Of a DNA stretch of 64,000 bases, positions 27,759 through 37,242 are shown in pieces. Positions within the stretch are counted from its first letter, which is position 1. Each line of letters opens with the position of its first letter. The notes beneath the pieces are model-generated. The model was not told the DNA's origin, made no database searches, and saw only the letters and a program-made list of their open reading frames with translations. Location of the stretch: the NCBI GenBank assembly GCA_963740205.1, contig CAVUDD010000005.1, positions 62,001 to 126,000 on the forward strand. Direction: 5' to 3'. A program made the translations under genes and the position numbers. This stretch comes from UBA2137 sp963740205 (GTDB lineage Bacteria > Pseudomonadota > Alphaproteobacteria > Micavibrionales > Micavibrionaceae).

Positions 27759-29162
27759 ATGAACCCACAACGCAAACCTCATCAATTCAATTCCAGCATT
27801 CTTCGTGAATATGATATTCGCGGCAAAATAGGAGAAACTCTTTTTGATGAAGACGCCTTTGCCATAGGATGTGCATTTGGAACGATGATACGCAGGCGAG
27901 GTGGATCAAAAGTCTCTGTTGGCTATGATGGCCGCCCCTCATCACCCCTTTATGCCGACCTTCTTATTAAGGGACTTTTATCGACCGGCGTTGATGTTAC
28001 TGCAATAGGAATGGGGCCTAGCCCTATGCTTTATTTTGCGGTCAAATCACGCAAAACGGATGGCGGAATTATGATTACAGGCTCGCATAATCCTCCTGAG
28101 TATAACGGATTTAAAATGATGTTTTACGACGCACCAGTTTACGGTGAATTGGTAACAAAAGTCGGCACACTTTCCTCAAATGCAGATTATGAAACAGGGG
28201 AAGGTCAACGCGAGGACATTGATATCTCCGATGCTTATGTAGAGCGTTTATTGCAAGACTATACAAGTCAAAAACCATTCAAAATTGCATGGGATAATGG
28301 CAATGGGGCGGGTGGTGAAATTTTACAAAAACTTGTTCAAAAATTACCGGGTGAACATATTCTTTTATACGAAGATGTTGACGGTACATTCCCTAATCAC
28401 CATCCTGACCCAACGGTTGACAAGAATTTACAAGATCTCGTGAAATGCGTAACAGAAAATAATTGCGATTTAGGAATTGCATTTGATGGCGATGCGGATC
28501 GTATCGGAGTCGTTGATGAAACAGGGCGTATTTTAAAATGTGATCTATTGATGGCACTCTATGCGCGGGATGTTTTAAAAACACATTCGGGTGCTTCAAT
28601 CGTCGGTGATGTAAAATGTTCGCAAACTATGTTTGATGAAATCGCGCGCCTTGGCGGAAAACCTGTTATGTGGAAGACAGGGCACTCCTTGATTAAATCT
28701 AAAATGGCAGAAGTAGATTCCCCACTTGCAGGTGAGTTAAGCGGACACATCTTTTTTGCCGATAAATATTACGGGTACGATGATGCCTTGTATTGCGCCA
28801 TTCGCCTTCTAAATCTTATTGCTGATGAAGATAAAAAGCTATCTGAACTCACTAGTCATTTGCCCGAACTATACAGCACCGAAGAAATCCGTTTTGAAGT
28901 TGATAAATCAGAGAAATTCTCGCTGATTGAAAAAATTGTAACGGACGTTAAATCACAAGCCAGCCAAGATATTCAGGTGAATGATATCGACGGTGTGCGC
29001 GTTACAACCAAAGACGGTTGGTGGTTATTACGTGCCTCGAATACACAAAATGTTCTGGTCACGCGCGCCGAGGCAACAAGTGCGGATGGATTGGAAAAAC
29101 TCAAATCAATGTTGCAAGAAGAGGTAGAGAAAATTGGCTATCACGTCCCTTTCACAAACTGA
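27759..29162 (+). CDS. Phosphomannomutase/phosphoglucomutase
   Basis: Alpha-D-phosphohexomutase interconverting hexose 1- and 6-phosphates. Visible: phosphoserine loop TGSHNPPEYNG (Ser109), metal loop DGDADRIG (about 246), sugar-specificity loop GELSGHIFF and phosphate-binding loop near RASNTQNVLV. At 467 residues it is the CpsG/AlgC-like length. It follows galU by 5 bases and is followed directly by chpT. Confidence 0.93.
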   Translation: MNPQRKPHQFNSSILREYDIRGKIGETLFDEDAFAIGCAFGTMIRRRGGSKVSVGYDGRPSSPLYADLLIKGLLSTGVDVTAIGMGPSPMLYFAVKSRKTDGGIMITGSHNPPEYNGFKMMFYDAPVYGELVTKVGTLSSNADYETGEGQREDIDISDAYVERLLQDYTSQKPFKIAWDNGNGAGGEILQKLVQKLPGEHILLYEDVDGTFPNHHPDPTVDKNLQDLVKCVTENNCDLGIAFDGDADRIGVVDETGRILKCDLLMALYARDVLKTHSGASIVGDVKCSQTMFDEIARLGGKPVMWKTGHSLIKSKMAEVDSPLAGELSGHIFFADKYYGYDDALYCAIRLLNLIADEDKKLSELTSHLPELYSTEEIRFEVDKSEKFSLIEKIVTDVKSQASQDIQVNDIDGVRVTTKDGWWLLRASNTQNVLVTRAEATSADGLEKLKSMLQEEVEKIGYHVPFTN

Positions 29163-29163
29163 T

Positions 29164-29805
29164 ATGAACACAAACGAACTTGCACATGCACAAGTTAAAT
29201 TACTCGAGATGCTCTCTTCTCGCATTTGTCACGATTTAATCAGTCCTGTTGGTGCCATTCATAATGGTCTGGAATTTCTTGAAGATATGGGTGCAGATGC
29301 CCTCGAGGATGCCCTTGATTTGATGAAGCATTCTACAAAACAAGCAACAGTTAAATTGCAAACCTATCGTATGGCCTATGGAGCAGGAGGTGCAGAATCT
29401 TCACTCACCTATAAAAATATTTGCGAAACAATTGCGCCCTATTTCGCACTTGATAATAAAATCACACTTGATTGGGAAGACGGCAAAATCAATCAAGATG
29501 ACCAACCCAAAGGTATGGGAAAAGTTCTTATCGGTGTGTTTTTGTTAATGGGTGAAACGCTTCCCAAACATGGCACGATTTCAGTTACAGAAGACGGCGA
29601 GACTTTAATTTTTAAATCGCAAGGTGATGACTGCAAATTCCGTGACGGAACCAAAGAGGCGTTGGCCAATATAACAGCCTTAGAGGATGTTGACCCACGT
29701 CTTGTCCACCCCTATGTTCTGGGTCTTTCCGCCTCTTACTATGGTTATGATATTAAAATTGATAATGGTGACAACCAATCCACTTTGACACTGACAAAGG
29801 TCTAA
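29164..29805 (+). CDS. chpT: Histidine phosphotransferase ChpT-like
   Basis: In alphaproteobacteria ChpT passes phosphate from CckA to CtrA and CpdR to control the cell cycle. The dimerisation/phosphotransfer helix has SSRICHDLISPVGAIHNG with acceptor His23 (counted from the ATG at 29164), and a degenerate HATPase-like C-terminal domain without ATP-binding boxes follows. The ATG at 29164 sits two bases after the upstream stop codon and is preferred to a start inside the mutase gene. Length 213 residues. Confidence 0.88.
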   Translation: MNTNELAHAQVKLLEMLSSRICHDLISPVGAIHNGLEFLEDMGADALEDALDLMKHSTKQATVKLQTYRMAYGAGGAESSLTYKNICETIAPYFALDNKITLDWEDGKINQDDQPKGMGKVLIGVFLLMGETLPKHGTISVTEDGETLIFKSQGDDCKFRDGTKEALANITALEDVDPRLVHPYVLGLSASYYGYDIKIDNGDNQSTLTLTKV

Positions 29806-29813
29806 ACAGCAAC

Positions 29814-31373
29814 ATGTCCACACCCCTTAAGATTACTCGTGCACTCCTATCCGTCTCCGACAAAACAGGCCTTATTGATTTTGCAAAAACACTAAGCACT
29901 CAGAGTGTAGAATTACTCTCGACTGGCGGGACTGCAAAGGCTTTAAAAGATGCCGGATTAAACGTTAAGGATGTATCCGACCACACGGGTTTTCCTGAAA
30001 TTATGGATGGCCGTGTAAAAACATTACACCCCAAAATTCACGGTGGATTGCTCGCAAAACGCGACGATGATTCTCACGTAAAAGCAATGAATGAAAATAA
30101 CATAGAGCCCATCGATTTGTTGGTGGTTAATCTCTATCCATTTGTCGAAACCTTGGCGTCTGGTGCGGATTTCGAAACCTGTATTGAAAACATCGATATT
30201 GGTGGCCCAGCCATGGTACGCGCTGCATCCAAAAATTTTGATCATGTCGGCGTCATTACGCGCGTTGAAGATTATCAGACCGTTCTTGATGATATGAAAG
30301 AAAATGACGGTCAAATTTCCTATAAATTACGCAAGATATTATCCGCCCGCGCCTTCTCACTTACCGCAGGATATGACAGCGCCATTTCACGCTGGCTACA
30401 GGAACAAGCAGGTTTAACCTCGCCCGTTAAAATCAGCTTTGCAGGAAACCTAAAACAAACACTCCGTTACGGCGAAAACCCTCACCAAGAGGCCGCCCTT
30501 TACGTAGACGGAACCAACCGCGCCGGTGTTGCCACCGCCACACAGATTCAGGGTAAGGAATTATCCTATAATAACCTCAATGATACAGACGCGGCATTTG
30601 AACTGGTCTCGGAATTTGATGACCCAGCCGTTGCCATCATCAAACACGCTAACCCCAGCGGCGTGGCCATTGGCGAAAATATACTGGATGCCTATGGTAA
30701 GGCACTTCAATGCGACCCAGTCAGTGCCTTTGGCGGCATTATTGCGCTCAACCGAACGCTTACTGCTGAGACGGCAAATATCATCCTTAATACGTTTTGT
30801 GAGGTGATTATCGCACCTTCTATTGAGGGCGACGCGATGGAAACTCTTAAGGCCAAGAAAAATGTGCGTGTTTTAACGACAGGCTCCATGGCAAACCCGA
30901 TGGAGCAACGCCGGATTGTGAAATCGATTGCTGGCGGGTTACTTGTCCAAGGCGCAGACAACGGGCGTATCACCGAAGATGAATTAAAGATCGTCAGTGA
31001 CCGCGAACCAACAGAAGAAGAATTGCGTGATTTGTTATTCGCCTTCCGTGTGGCAAAGCACGTCAAATCCAACACAATTGTTTACGCCAAGGGTTTGGCG
31101 ACGGTGGGTATCGGTGCGGGACAAATGAGCCGTATTGACGCCGCAAAAATCTCAGCCAGTAAAATGGAAGAAGCAGGCCTTAAAGGATGTGCCCCCGTGG
31201 TGGCATCGGATGCCTTTTTCCCCTTTGCAGATGGCTTAATCGCGGCGGCGGATGCTGGTGTTACAGCTGTGATACAGCCAGGCGGGTCAATTCGTGATGA
31301 TGAAGTGATTGAGGCCGCAAATGAACGCGGCCTCGCAATGGTATTTACTGGAATGAGACATTTCAGGCATTAG
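29814..31373 (+). CDS. purH: Bifunctional AICAR transformylase / IMP cyclohydrolase
   Basis: Performs the last two steps of IMP synthesis. The N-terminal MGS-like cyclohydrolase domain (SVSDKTGLIDFA, LLSTGGTAKAL, GRVKTLHPKIHGG) is followed by the transformylase domain (LRYGENPHQEAALY, KHANPSGVA, PVSAFGGI, SDAFFPFADG). At 519 residues it is complete with no frame breaks, in contrast to the gene immediately downstream on the other strand. Confidence 0.96.
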   Translation: MSTPLKITRALLSVSDKTGLIDFAKTLSTQSVELLSTGGTAKALKDAGLNVKDVSDHTGFPEIMDGRVKTLHPKIHGGLLAKRDDDSHVKAMNENNIEPIDLLVVNLYPFVETLASGADFETCIENIDIGGPAMVRAASKNFDHVGVITRVEDYQTVLDDMKENDGQISYKLRKILSARAFSLTAGYDSAISRWLQEQAGLTSPVKISFAGNLKQTLRYGENPHQEAALYVDGTNRAGVATATQIQGKELSYNNLNDTDAAFELVSEFDDPAVAIIKHANPSGVAIGENILDAYGKALQCDPVSAFGGIIALNRTLTAETANIILNTFCEVIIAPSIEGDAMETLKAKKNVRVLTTGSMANPMEQRRIVKSIAGGLLVQGADNGRITEDELKIVSDREPTEEELRDLLFAFRVAKHVKSNTIVYAKGLATVGIGAGQMSRIDAAKISASKMEEAGLKGCAPVVASDAFFPFADGLIAAADAGVTAVIQPGGSIRDDEVIEAANERGLAMVFTGMRHFRH

Positions 31374-32984
31374 CCGAAATGGGTTCCATCGGCTGACGAA
31401 GTTTGATGTAGCTCTATAAGCATCCCCTGCAAGGTCTACAGCTAAATCGATAGTATCGTCTACCGCTTCAACAATGTTCTCGCCTATGTCGACAGCTTGC
31501 TCCAAAATATTTTTAAATTGGCGACCGCTTCATCCGCGCGCCCTATATCTGCTTCAATTTCCTGTCTCGAGCGAAACACTGAAATATCCTCAGGGTTCTT
31601 TTGCATTGCTGCATTTCTAAACTCTTCGCTCGCGCTACCTTCCTCAGTGTATTGTTGTGCTACAGAGGGGTTATCTTCAATGACATTATCTAATATTTTA
31701 AATGTCTGATCTCTTCCATCCAAGCCGATGTCTTCTGTTCTCAAATTATAATTCTCATCATAATGATCTGGACTTGCTGCAAACCATTACCCATTAACCA
31801 AGTGTGCATAAGTACTAGATCTATCTATGAACTTCAGTTGAAATTATCTCTATTATTTACAAATTCAGTCATAAGCTGGTTAAAACGCAACTCAACGTCA
31901 AGAGTTCTGCGGCCTAATTCTAATTGATCAGTATCATCAGAAATCATATAGCTATTTCTTGTTGTAATGACACAACGCATCCGCTATTGCATTCTTAGTT
32001 TCATCACATCCGGGAACAGTATCTTCTTAAATGATCTTGAGGTAAATCTTCTACATATATAATAGGAGCATTGACCTGATTAGCATCAAGTTGAAGTTGC
32101 ATAATTCCTCTTCTAGAGGATAAAAAATCATTTCCCCTGAGTAGATTATCCAGATAATCTATTAACTTGTTGTGGCTTGGGGCTAGAAAATTTAAGCCCA
32201 TAGCTCCCAAATCAGCGTATCCTAAGTTATCTAAAGTATTCTCTAATCGACCTGCACTTGCTGCCCTACCCGCAGCTTTAGCAATTAACGACCTTACTAT
32301 AAATGGGTCTGCAATATTTCCTATAATAACAGCAGCTGCTACTTCTCATCACCAAACTTGCATGTCTCACCACCATCCATCGAGTAATTCCAGCCTTGCA
32401 CACCATCATGTCCCTGCTCGTAGCACCATTCTTCAAATTCCTGCTCTATATGTTGGTCAAGAAGAGCGCGCCCCATGGCTATATTGCCTCCTGATTGCTG
32501 CGTAAATTCAGCTAAAAGTCTGTTATAATTATCTTGATTTGGAAGAAGCCCCAACGATCTAAAAATCCCTCCTCTGGAGGAATGCCGAACTTCTCGTTAC
32601 CACGCATATAAAGATCTCTATTTGTTTCATAGGTAATTCTATCTAACCCCGTATTCTCATTGATCCATGCAGATACAGTACCTTTTGTCCCCTCATAAAA
32701 GGTATTTGAATAACTGTCCTCTATCTATACATACGGTCAAAAATTCCAACGTCTAATCCCTGTGATTTAGCACATTACCAATCATCTATTCCGCCTAGCA
32801 CATCTACTACAAGTCCACCTAAATAAGCGTACTCCGGTATTAATTCATCTGAAACTTCTCTCCAGAAAATTTGGCCGTAGTAAGTCGTACTTAAGTATGT
32901 AGCTGCGGTGATTGAATTAGAAAGTAAAGTCGCTCTTATTAGATGTTGTGAAATATCTTCGGGACTTGCAGTTAAAGTGGTCAT
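31363..32984 (-). pseudogene. Unknown protein (about 530 residues) fragmented by many single-base frame changes
   Basis: A start at 32984 (MTTLTASPEDISQHLIRATL) leads into protein-like sequence that jumps among the three minus-strand frames at least eight times: WREVSDELIPEYAYLGG, GTVSAWINENTGLDRITYE, LLAEFTQQSGGNIAMGRALL, SLIAKAAGRAASAGRLENTL, GRRTLDVELRFNQLMTEFV, KILDNVIEDNPSVAQQYTEE, VDIGENIVEAVDDTIDLAV. A natural end is PMEPISANA with its stop at 31363-31365, overlapping the purH end. Each piece is helix-rich and coding-like, and no piece repeats. No family recognised. Best read as one gene damaged by sequencing error or recent decay. Confidence 0.6.
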
Positions 32985-33223
32985 AATATACTCGTATTGT
33001 TAAAGTTACGACAATCATAATTATTCTTTGTGTAAATTTTTGGTTAACATCAAAATTAATTATATTATGTTAAGTAGTTATTAAGATATCCCTGTCATGA
33101 TGGAATTACAAATTACAGTGAGAAAATTTATATATATCAGTTTGTTCATAATAATTTTTGAATAAATCAAATATTTCCAATATGATATACGTAAATTACG
33201 AAAGATTTTGAGAGGATAAAAAG

Positions 33224-34407
33224 ATGGCAGGCGGACCTACAGGTGGAGAATGCTTTAAGAAGAGCGGCAGGAGGCAGTGGTCGTTCACTTGACGATGTTG
33301 GAGGTAATGTCGCGCCAGCTAGACGCGGATCTGCAGATCCTGAAGGTCGAATGAGATCTCGCGCTGATAACCCAAATGCACCAACTAACCGCACACCAAG
33401 GGCTGATGACGGAAGAGGTGCTGCTCCAGGAGATGCCAGAACAGCTCAACAAATTGAAGAAATCACTCATGCAGAGTGCGAAGTAGTGCAAGAACGCGAG
33501 CAGAGGGCTTGACTGAAAGTATAGAACCAGTGAAGGCCTGTTGCCTGATAACGCACGTGAAATCGGTATGCGCCTTAAAGATGAAATGTTCCGCAGTCAT
33601 CGTGTGTGTTAATCCAAATTTAGATATTACAGAAGGTTCAGATACCTTAGATGCTATAGCCAGAGGCGATGACGTTCACCCTTAGTTTTTAAGAGCCTTA
33701 CCACATGAGCTCGAATTTATGCGTATACAAGCAAGAGCTGACTATGATGCGCGCACAGTAAGACTAACCGAAGAAGCAAACGCTCATAATAGAGCACCAG
33801 GTGAGCCTGCGCCTAGCCGCCCCTTCAAGAACTGCTAGAGCATCAGAATGGTCTAAAGGAGTTTTAGGAAAAGTCGGTACTTCGATTGCAGTCATAGCAG
33901 GTGTTGGTGGTGGAGGCTACATCGCAGATCAAGCTCTTTTTGGTGGAACATTCTTTAATATTGCCGGTAGCATAGTCGGTGGGAGAGAGTTCTGGTACTG
34001 ACACAACCGAACTTCAAAGAGATCTTGAAAATGAATTCGCTAGAGATGTAAGGCCTGCTGCTGGTAGCTTTGACACTACTATTACTGGTGATCCTAGCAC
34101 AGCCGCTTTGCCGGCAGCACCCGACGGAAATTCTTCATTATCATCTGTTGCGTCAATCTCTGAAAGAGCCACAGCCGTATTTGGTGAGGTTGCACCCGAT
34201 AACGCGTCGACTATGCACAATCAATTTATGGCAGTAGTAAGTCAAGCAGCCTCAACAGACGGTGTTGTTAATGATTTGAGCAAAACTTTGAAGCTACGAA
34301 TGTTAAGTGGAGATAGCGTAGTTGCAATAGATAACTTGCTTGTTGAAAATGGAATTACGTCAGCAGAAACTAAGCAAAACGTAGTTACCCGCATATTGGG
34401 AATGTAA
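33224..34407 (+). pseudogene. Unknown protein (about 390 residues) with a Gly-rich hydrophobic segment, multiply frameshifted
   Basis: ATG at 33224 with AGAGG 8 bases upstream. The reading moves between frames near 33240, 33510, 33600, 33685, 33825 and 33980, giving in order ENALRRAAGGSGRSLDDVGG, GLLPDNAREIGMRLKDEMF, ITEGSDTLDAIARGDDVHP, LEFMRIQARADYDARTVRL, GTSIAVIAGVGGGGYIADQA and DTTELQRDLENEFARDV, then an unbroken 140-codon tail. The hydrophobic stretch could cross a membrane. No family recognised. Divergent from the fragmented gene at 31363-32984 across a 240-base AT-rich gap. Confidence 0.58.
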
Positions 34408-34534
34408 AGCAAAACTATAAAGTTAATTAACCAATTGTTATATAATGATAATATTTAATACTTTTGCAATTATACAATAAGGTTTTGTTAGTATTCTTTA
34501 TAAGAGAGATATTTAGTTTAATAAGGAGAAAAAA

Positions 34535-35445
34535 ATGCCCGGTTTAGAAGACGTAACAAACCAAGCTGCCAGAGGTATCTTGCAATCCGCATTTAACAGT
34601 GATGACAACTTCACACAAGATGACATTGCTCTTGCGATGACAATTGCTGAGGTTGTTCCAAACGTTCCAAGAGAATCCCAGGCAGCGATCTTTTCTGTTA
34701 CAAAGCAACTAGCGGAAACGCTGGTACACTAGCTAGTTTACCTGCAGCAGATGCATCTGCACGTATCGCGAAATGTTACGTCCGATATCTGGCGTAGCGG
34801 CTCGGCGCCCTTACAGAAGCCGAACAAACAAGAATTACTCAACAGATTCAGACAATGGCGCAAGGTATTGCCGCCTACATTCAAGCAGATTTGAATTTAC
34901 AACAAAGAGCTGGTGAAGCCAATATTGCTCTTGACGAAGAATCACAAGGTGGTCTTGCAGCTGGAACATGGTGGAAAGGTCTGATTGCCTCAGTTACAGA
35001 AACAGTCTGCACGATTATGGGTATTGACGTTCCGATTGGCTGTAAGCCTTCGTCAACAAGCAGAAGGACAAGCGGCCACGGTACAAAATAGAAATGCCCG
35101 TCAGGTCGATGGAGACTACGACCAGATTTCAGACCTGTCTACTGCGCAGTTATCTGGGCTTGTAGGTCGTGTAGCTGGCTTAGTTGGTGGAGCACAAGGA
35201 CAGAACAGAGATATGGTGGTTGGCGCACAACAAGACGCACAAGCAGGAGCAGTTGATTCTGTACGAGCTGGTACTGTCCCTACAGCTAGAAATGGTTCAG
35301 TCGCCGGAAGTGGCGATGTTGTCTAGAACTTGCTCATCCATCTGCAGCAATGGCTCGATCTGTATTGGCACAAGATTCGCCAGCTGCGGCAATTTCCCGA
35401 TCTCCACTAGCGAGAGACAGCGTTCCCGCTCCAGTAGGACCTTAG
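34535..35445 (+). pseudogene. Unknown Ala/Gln-rich protein (about 300 residues), multiply frameshifted
   Basis: ATG at 34535 with AGGAG upstream. Coding-like segments in successive frames are MPGLEDVTNQAARGILQSAF, TLASLPAADASARIAK, EQTRITQQIQTMAQGIAAY, VQNRNARQVDGDYDQISDLS and MARSVLAQDSPAAAISRSPL, ending PAPVGP at 35445. At least four single-base shifts are needed. The intrinsic terminator 26 bases downstream supports this as the true gene end. No family recognised; weakly similar in style (Ala-rich, Gln-rich, no signal peptide) to the preceding gene. Confidence 0.58.
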
Positions 35446-35470
35446 TTTTTAAAGTTTTATCTCTCTGACT

Positions 35471-35496
35471 AACCCCGCGCTTTGAGGGGTTTTTCT
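35471..35496 (+). terminator. Rho-independent terminator
   Basis: AACCCC and GGGGTT arms around the loop GCGCTTTGA, followed by TTTTTCTT. It lies just after the stop of the broken gene ending at 35445. Confidence 0.8.
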
Positions 35497-35537
35497 TATG
35501 CTGGTTTGCCACGCTGTGCGCGCAATGACAGAGTTAA

Positions 35538-35843
35538 TTATTCCTGAATTTGACCTTGATCATCATAATAGATGGCTGGAAGAGGTGCTTTTTCATCTTC
35601 ATCTGCAACTTCACCTTCAAGCATTTCACCGTCTGGGACAATGCCCTCAAGGATTTGAGGCACATCTGCTTCCTCAAGTGTTTCGCCGTCTGTAGTAATT
35701 TCAAGGTTAAGGACTTCGCCATCACCCGGTGTACCAGAAAGCGCGGCAACGAAAACAAGGCTTAGAAGGCCAATAATGACCAGCAAGCTTACCATTGCAA
35801 AGATTATGATATTACGCTTTGTTTTTTTATCAGATACAGCCAT
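35538..35843 (-). CDS. Small single-pass membrane protein with acidic tail
   Basis: 101 residues: short basic N-terminus (SDKKTKRN), one transmembrane helix (about 12-34, IIIFAMVSLLVIIGLLSLVFVA), then a strongly acidic Glu/Asp/Gly tail presumably in the periplasm. No family recognised. It lies 89 bases downstream of the lysozyme-like membrane protein on the same strand. Confidence 0.7.
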   Translation of the reverse strand: MAVSDKKTKRNIIIFAMVSLLVIIGLLSLVFVAALSGTPGDGEVLNLEITTDGETLEEADVPQILEGIVPDGEMLEGEVADEDEKAPLPAIYYDDQGQIQE

Positions 35844-35932
35844 GTGTGAAACATCCCTTTTGATGATTAAATTCGGGACATGTTTTAACGCGAAGTTTAA
35901 CCCATGTAAAGATTTAAGGAATTTTATGGTGA

Positions 35933-37135
35933 TTAAGGTTGAGGATTCTGAGCTTGCGCCCCTTCGGCTAAAGGCGTGTCAGGGAAAGCTGGATGTGAAA
36001 ACATGACCTGCCTTAAACCATCGCGTCTATTTTGTGACATACCACCATCACACTGGTTAAGCAGTGTTTGAACAGCCTCCATCTTTTCATCATGTCTGCG
36101 TTGGAATGAGGGGAAAATTTCTTCTGCAGGTAAAAGATTGTCTTCGTCATCATAGAAAAGCGAAGGATTAGAGGCAATAATTTCAGGGGCAAAGACTTCC
36201 TCGGTTGTGCGACCATCGGGACGGTAATGTGCACGGACAATTTCTGCGGTTAAATCATCACCCAAAACAACATGCATAAACAAAACATATTTACCTATCG
36301 CAACATCGGTCAATCCAGATGCCTCAAGGCGTGTTTGTAAATTATCTGTTGCCTCGTACATATTGGCCAACGTCATATAGGTCGCAATATATGGGTCATT
36401 TCGTAAATTCAGAATATAATTTCTAAACAAATTATCACGACCCAAATCATCGGCATCAATGATGCGCGCACCCGAGATTTCACCCTCGTCATCATAGGTG
36501 TATTCTATATGCCTTGCGACATCGGGTGGGCCATGACGTTTCATCAGTTGAACAAATGTTACACGGCCAAAGTGAAAGGGGCCTGTAAATTCAGGCTGGC
36601 CATCTGTATCTTGCGTACCATCAGGCTCAAGCTCTGCACCAGCGCGACTTTCAGAATAAAATTTTGCCAAAAGGAAGTCTGCGGTTTCCTCGGGCGTAAG
36701 CTGTAATTGAAATTCATCCAAACTACTTGGTTTTGTGACACTCGCCCACCATATGGACTGTACAACGGCTTGCCTGTATTCGGAAAGTTCTCCTGTAAGT
36801 GCGCTATCTACGCTACATGCGGTATTCAGACCGCGATCAATAAAGGGGAGTGAAAAATTCTCAGATGTCATAAACGATGTCATCGGCCAGGATTTTAGAC
36901 TGGGCAAGCCCCTTACGTCACCGCGCGCAACAATTTCTGGGTCATTAGAAAATTTAATATCGCTTATGTCCCCGGACTGATTTGTGGCGACAAAATACAT
37001 ATCTTTAGCGGTTTGGTTAACTTCATCCATATTCTGATAATAGGCCAAACCTCCGAACATAAGGGAAATCCCGCCTACCCCAATACCGAGTCTGCCCCAT
37101 CTAAATTTTGGCTTTTCTGTAGCTTTATTATCCAT
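35933..37135 (-). CDS. Membrane-anchored protein with lytic-transglycosylase-like region
   Basis: About 400 residues from the ATG at 37135, preferred because AGG precedes it at proper distance; the frame is open nine codons further. A transmembrane helix (about 15-35, GIGVGGISLMFGGLAYY) is followed by a large extracytoplasmic part. The segment FYSESRAG ... FTGPFHFGRVTFVQLMKRHG resembles the SLT/lysozyme motif ES-x(n)-GPFQF-x5-W seen in alphaproteobacterial transglycosylases, with the Glu as candidate acid catalyst. That would make it a peptidoglycan lyase. The match is by eye and partial, so the activity is tentative. Confidence 0.62.
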   Translation of the reverse strand: MDNKATEKPKFRWGRLGIGVGGISLMFGGLAYYQNMDEVNQTAKDMYFVATNQSGDISDIKFSNDPEIVARGDVRGLPSLKSWPMTSFMTSENFSLPFIDRGLNTACSVDSALTGELSEYRQAVVQSIWWASVTKPSSLDEFQLQLTPEETADFLLAKFYSESRAGAELEPDGTQDTDGQPEFTGPFHFGRVTFVQLMKRHGPPDVARHIEYTYDDEGEISGARIIDADDLGRDNLFRNYILNLRNDPYIATYMTLANMYEATDNLQTRLEASGLTDVAIGKYVLFMHVVLGDDLTAEIVRAHYRPDGRTTEEVFAPEIIASNPSLFYDDEDNLLPAEEIFPSFQRRHDEKMEAVQTLLNQCDGGMSQNRRDGLRQVMFSHPAFPDTPLAEGAQAQNPQP

Positions 37136-37242
37136 GGCACCGTACCTAGCATCTTTTACCATAATAAATCAATGAAAATCGTTGGTTTTCTTGAAAAAAT
37201 CGAAGTTGCAAGCGGGCGCGCGCCAATGTATAAATTCTCGCC

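Noticed and set aside
33053..33068. CtrA site TTAACATCAAAATTAA before the gene at 33224
   Set aside because: The spacer is eight bases, not seven, and such matches are expected by chance in this AT-rich gap.
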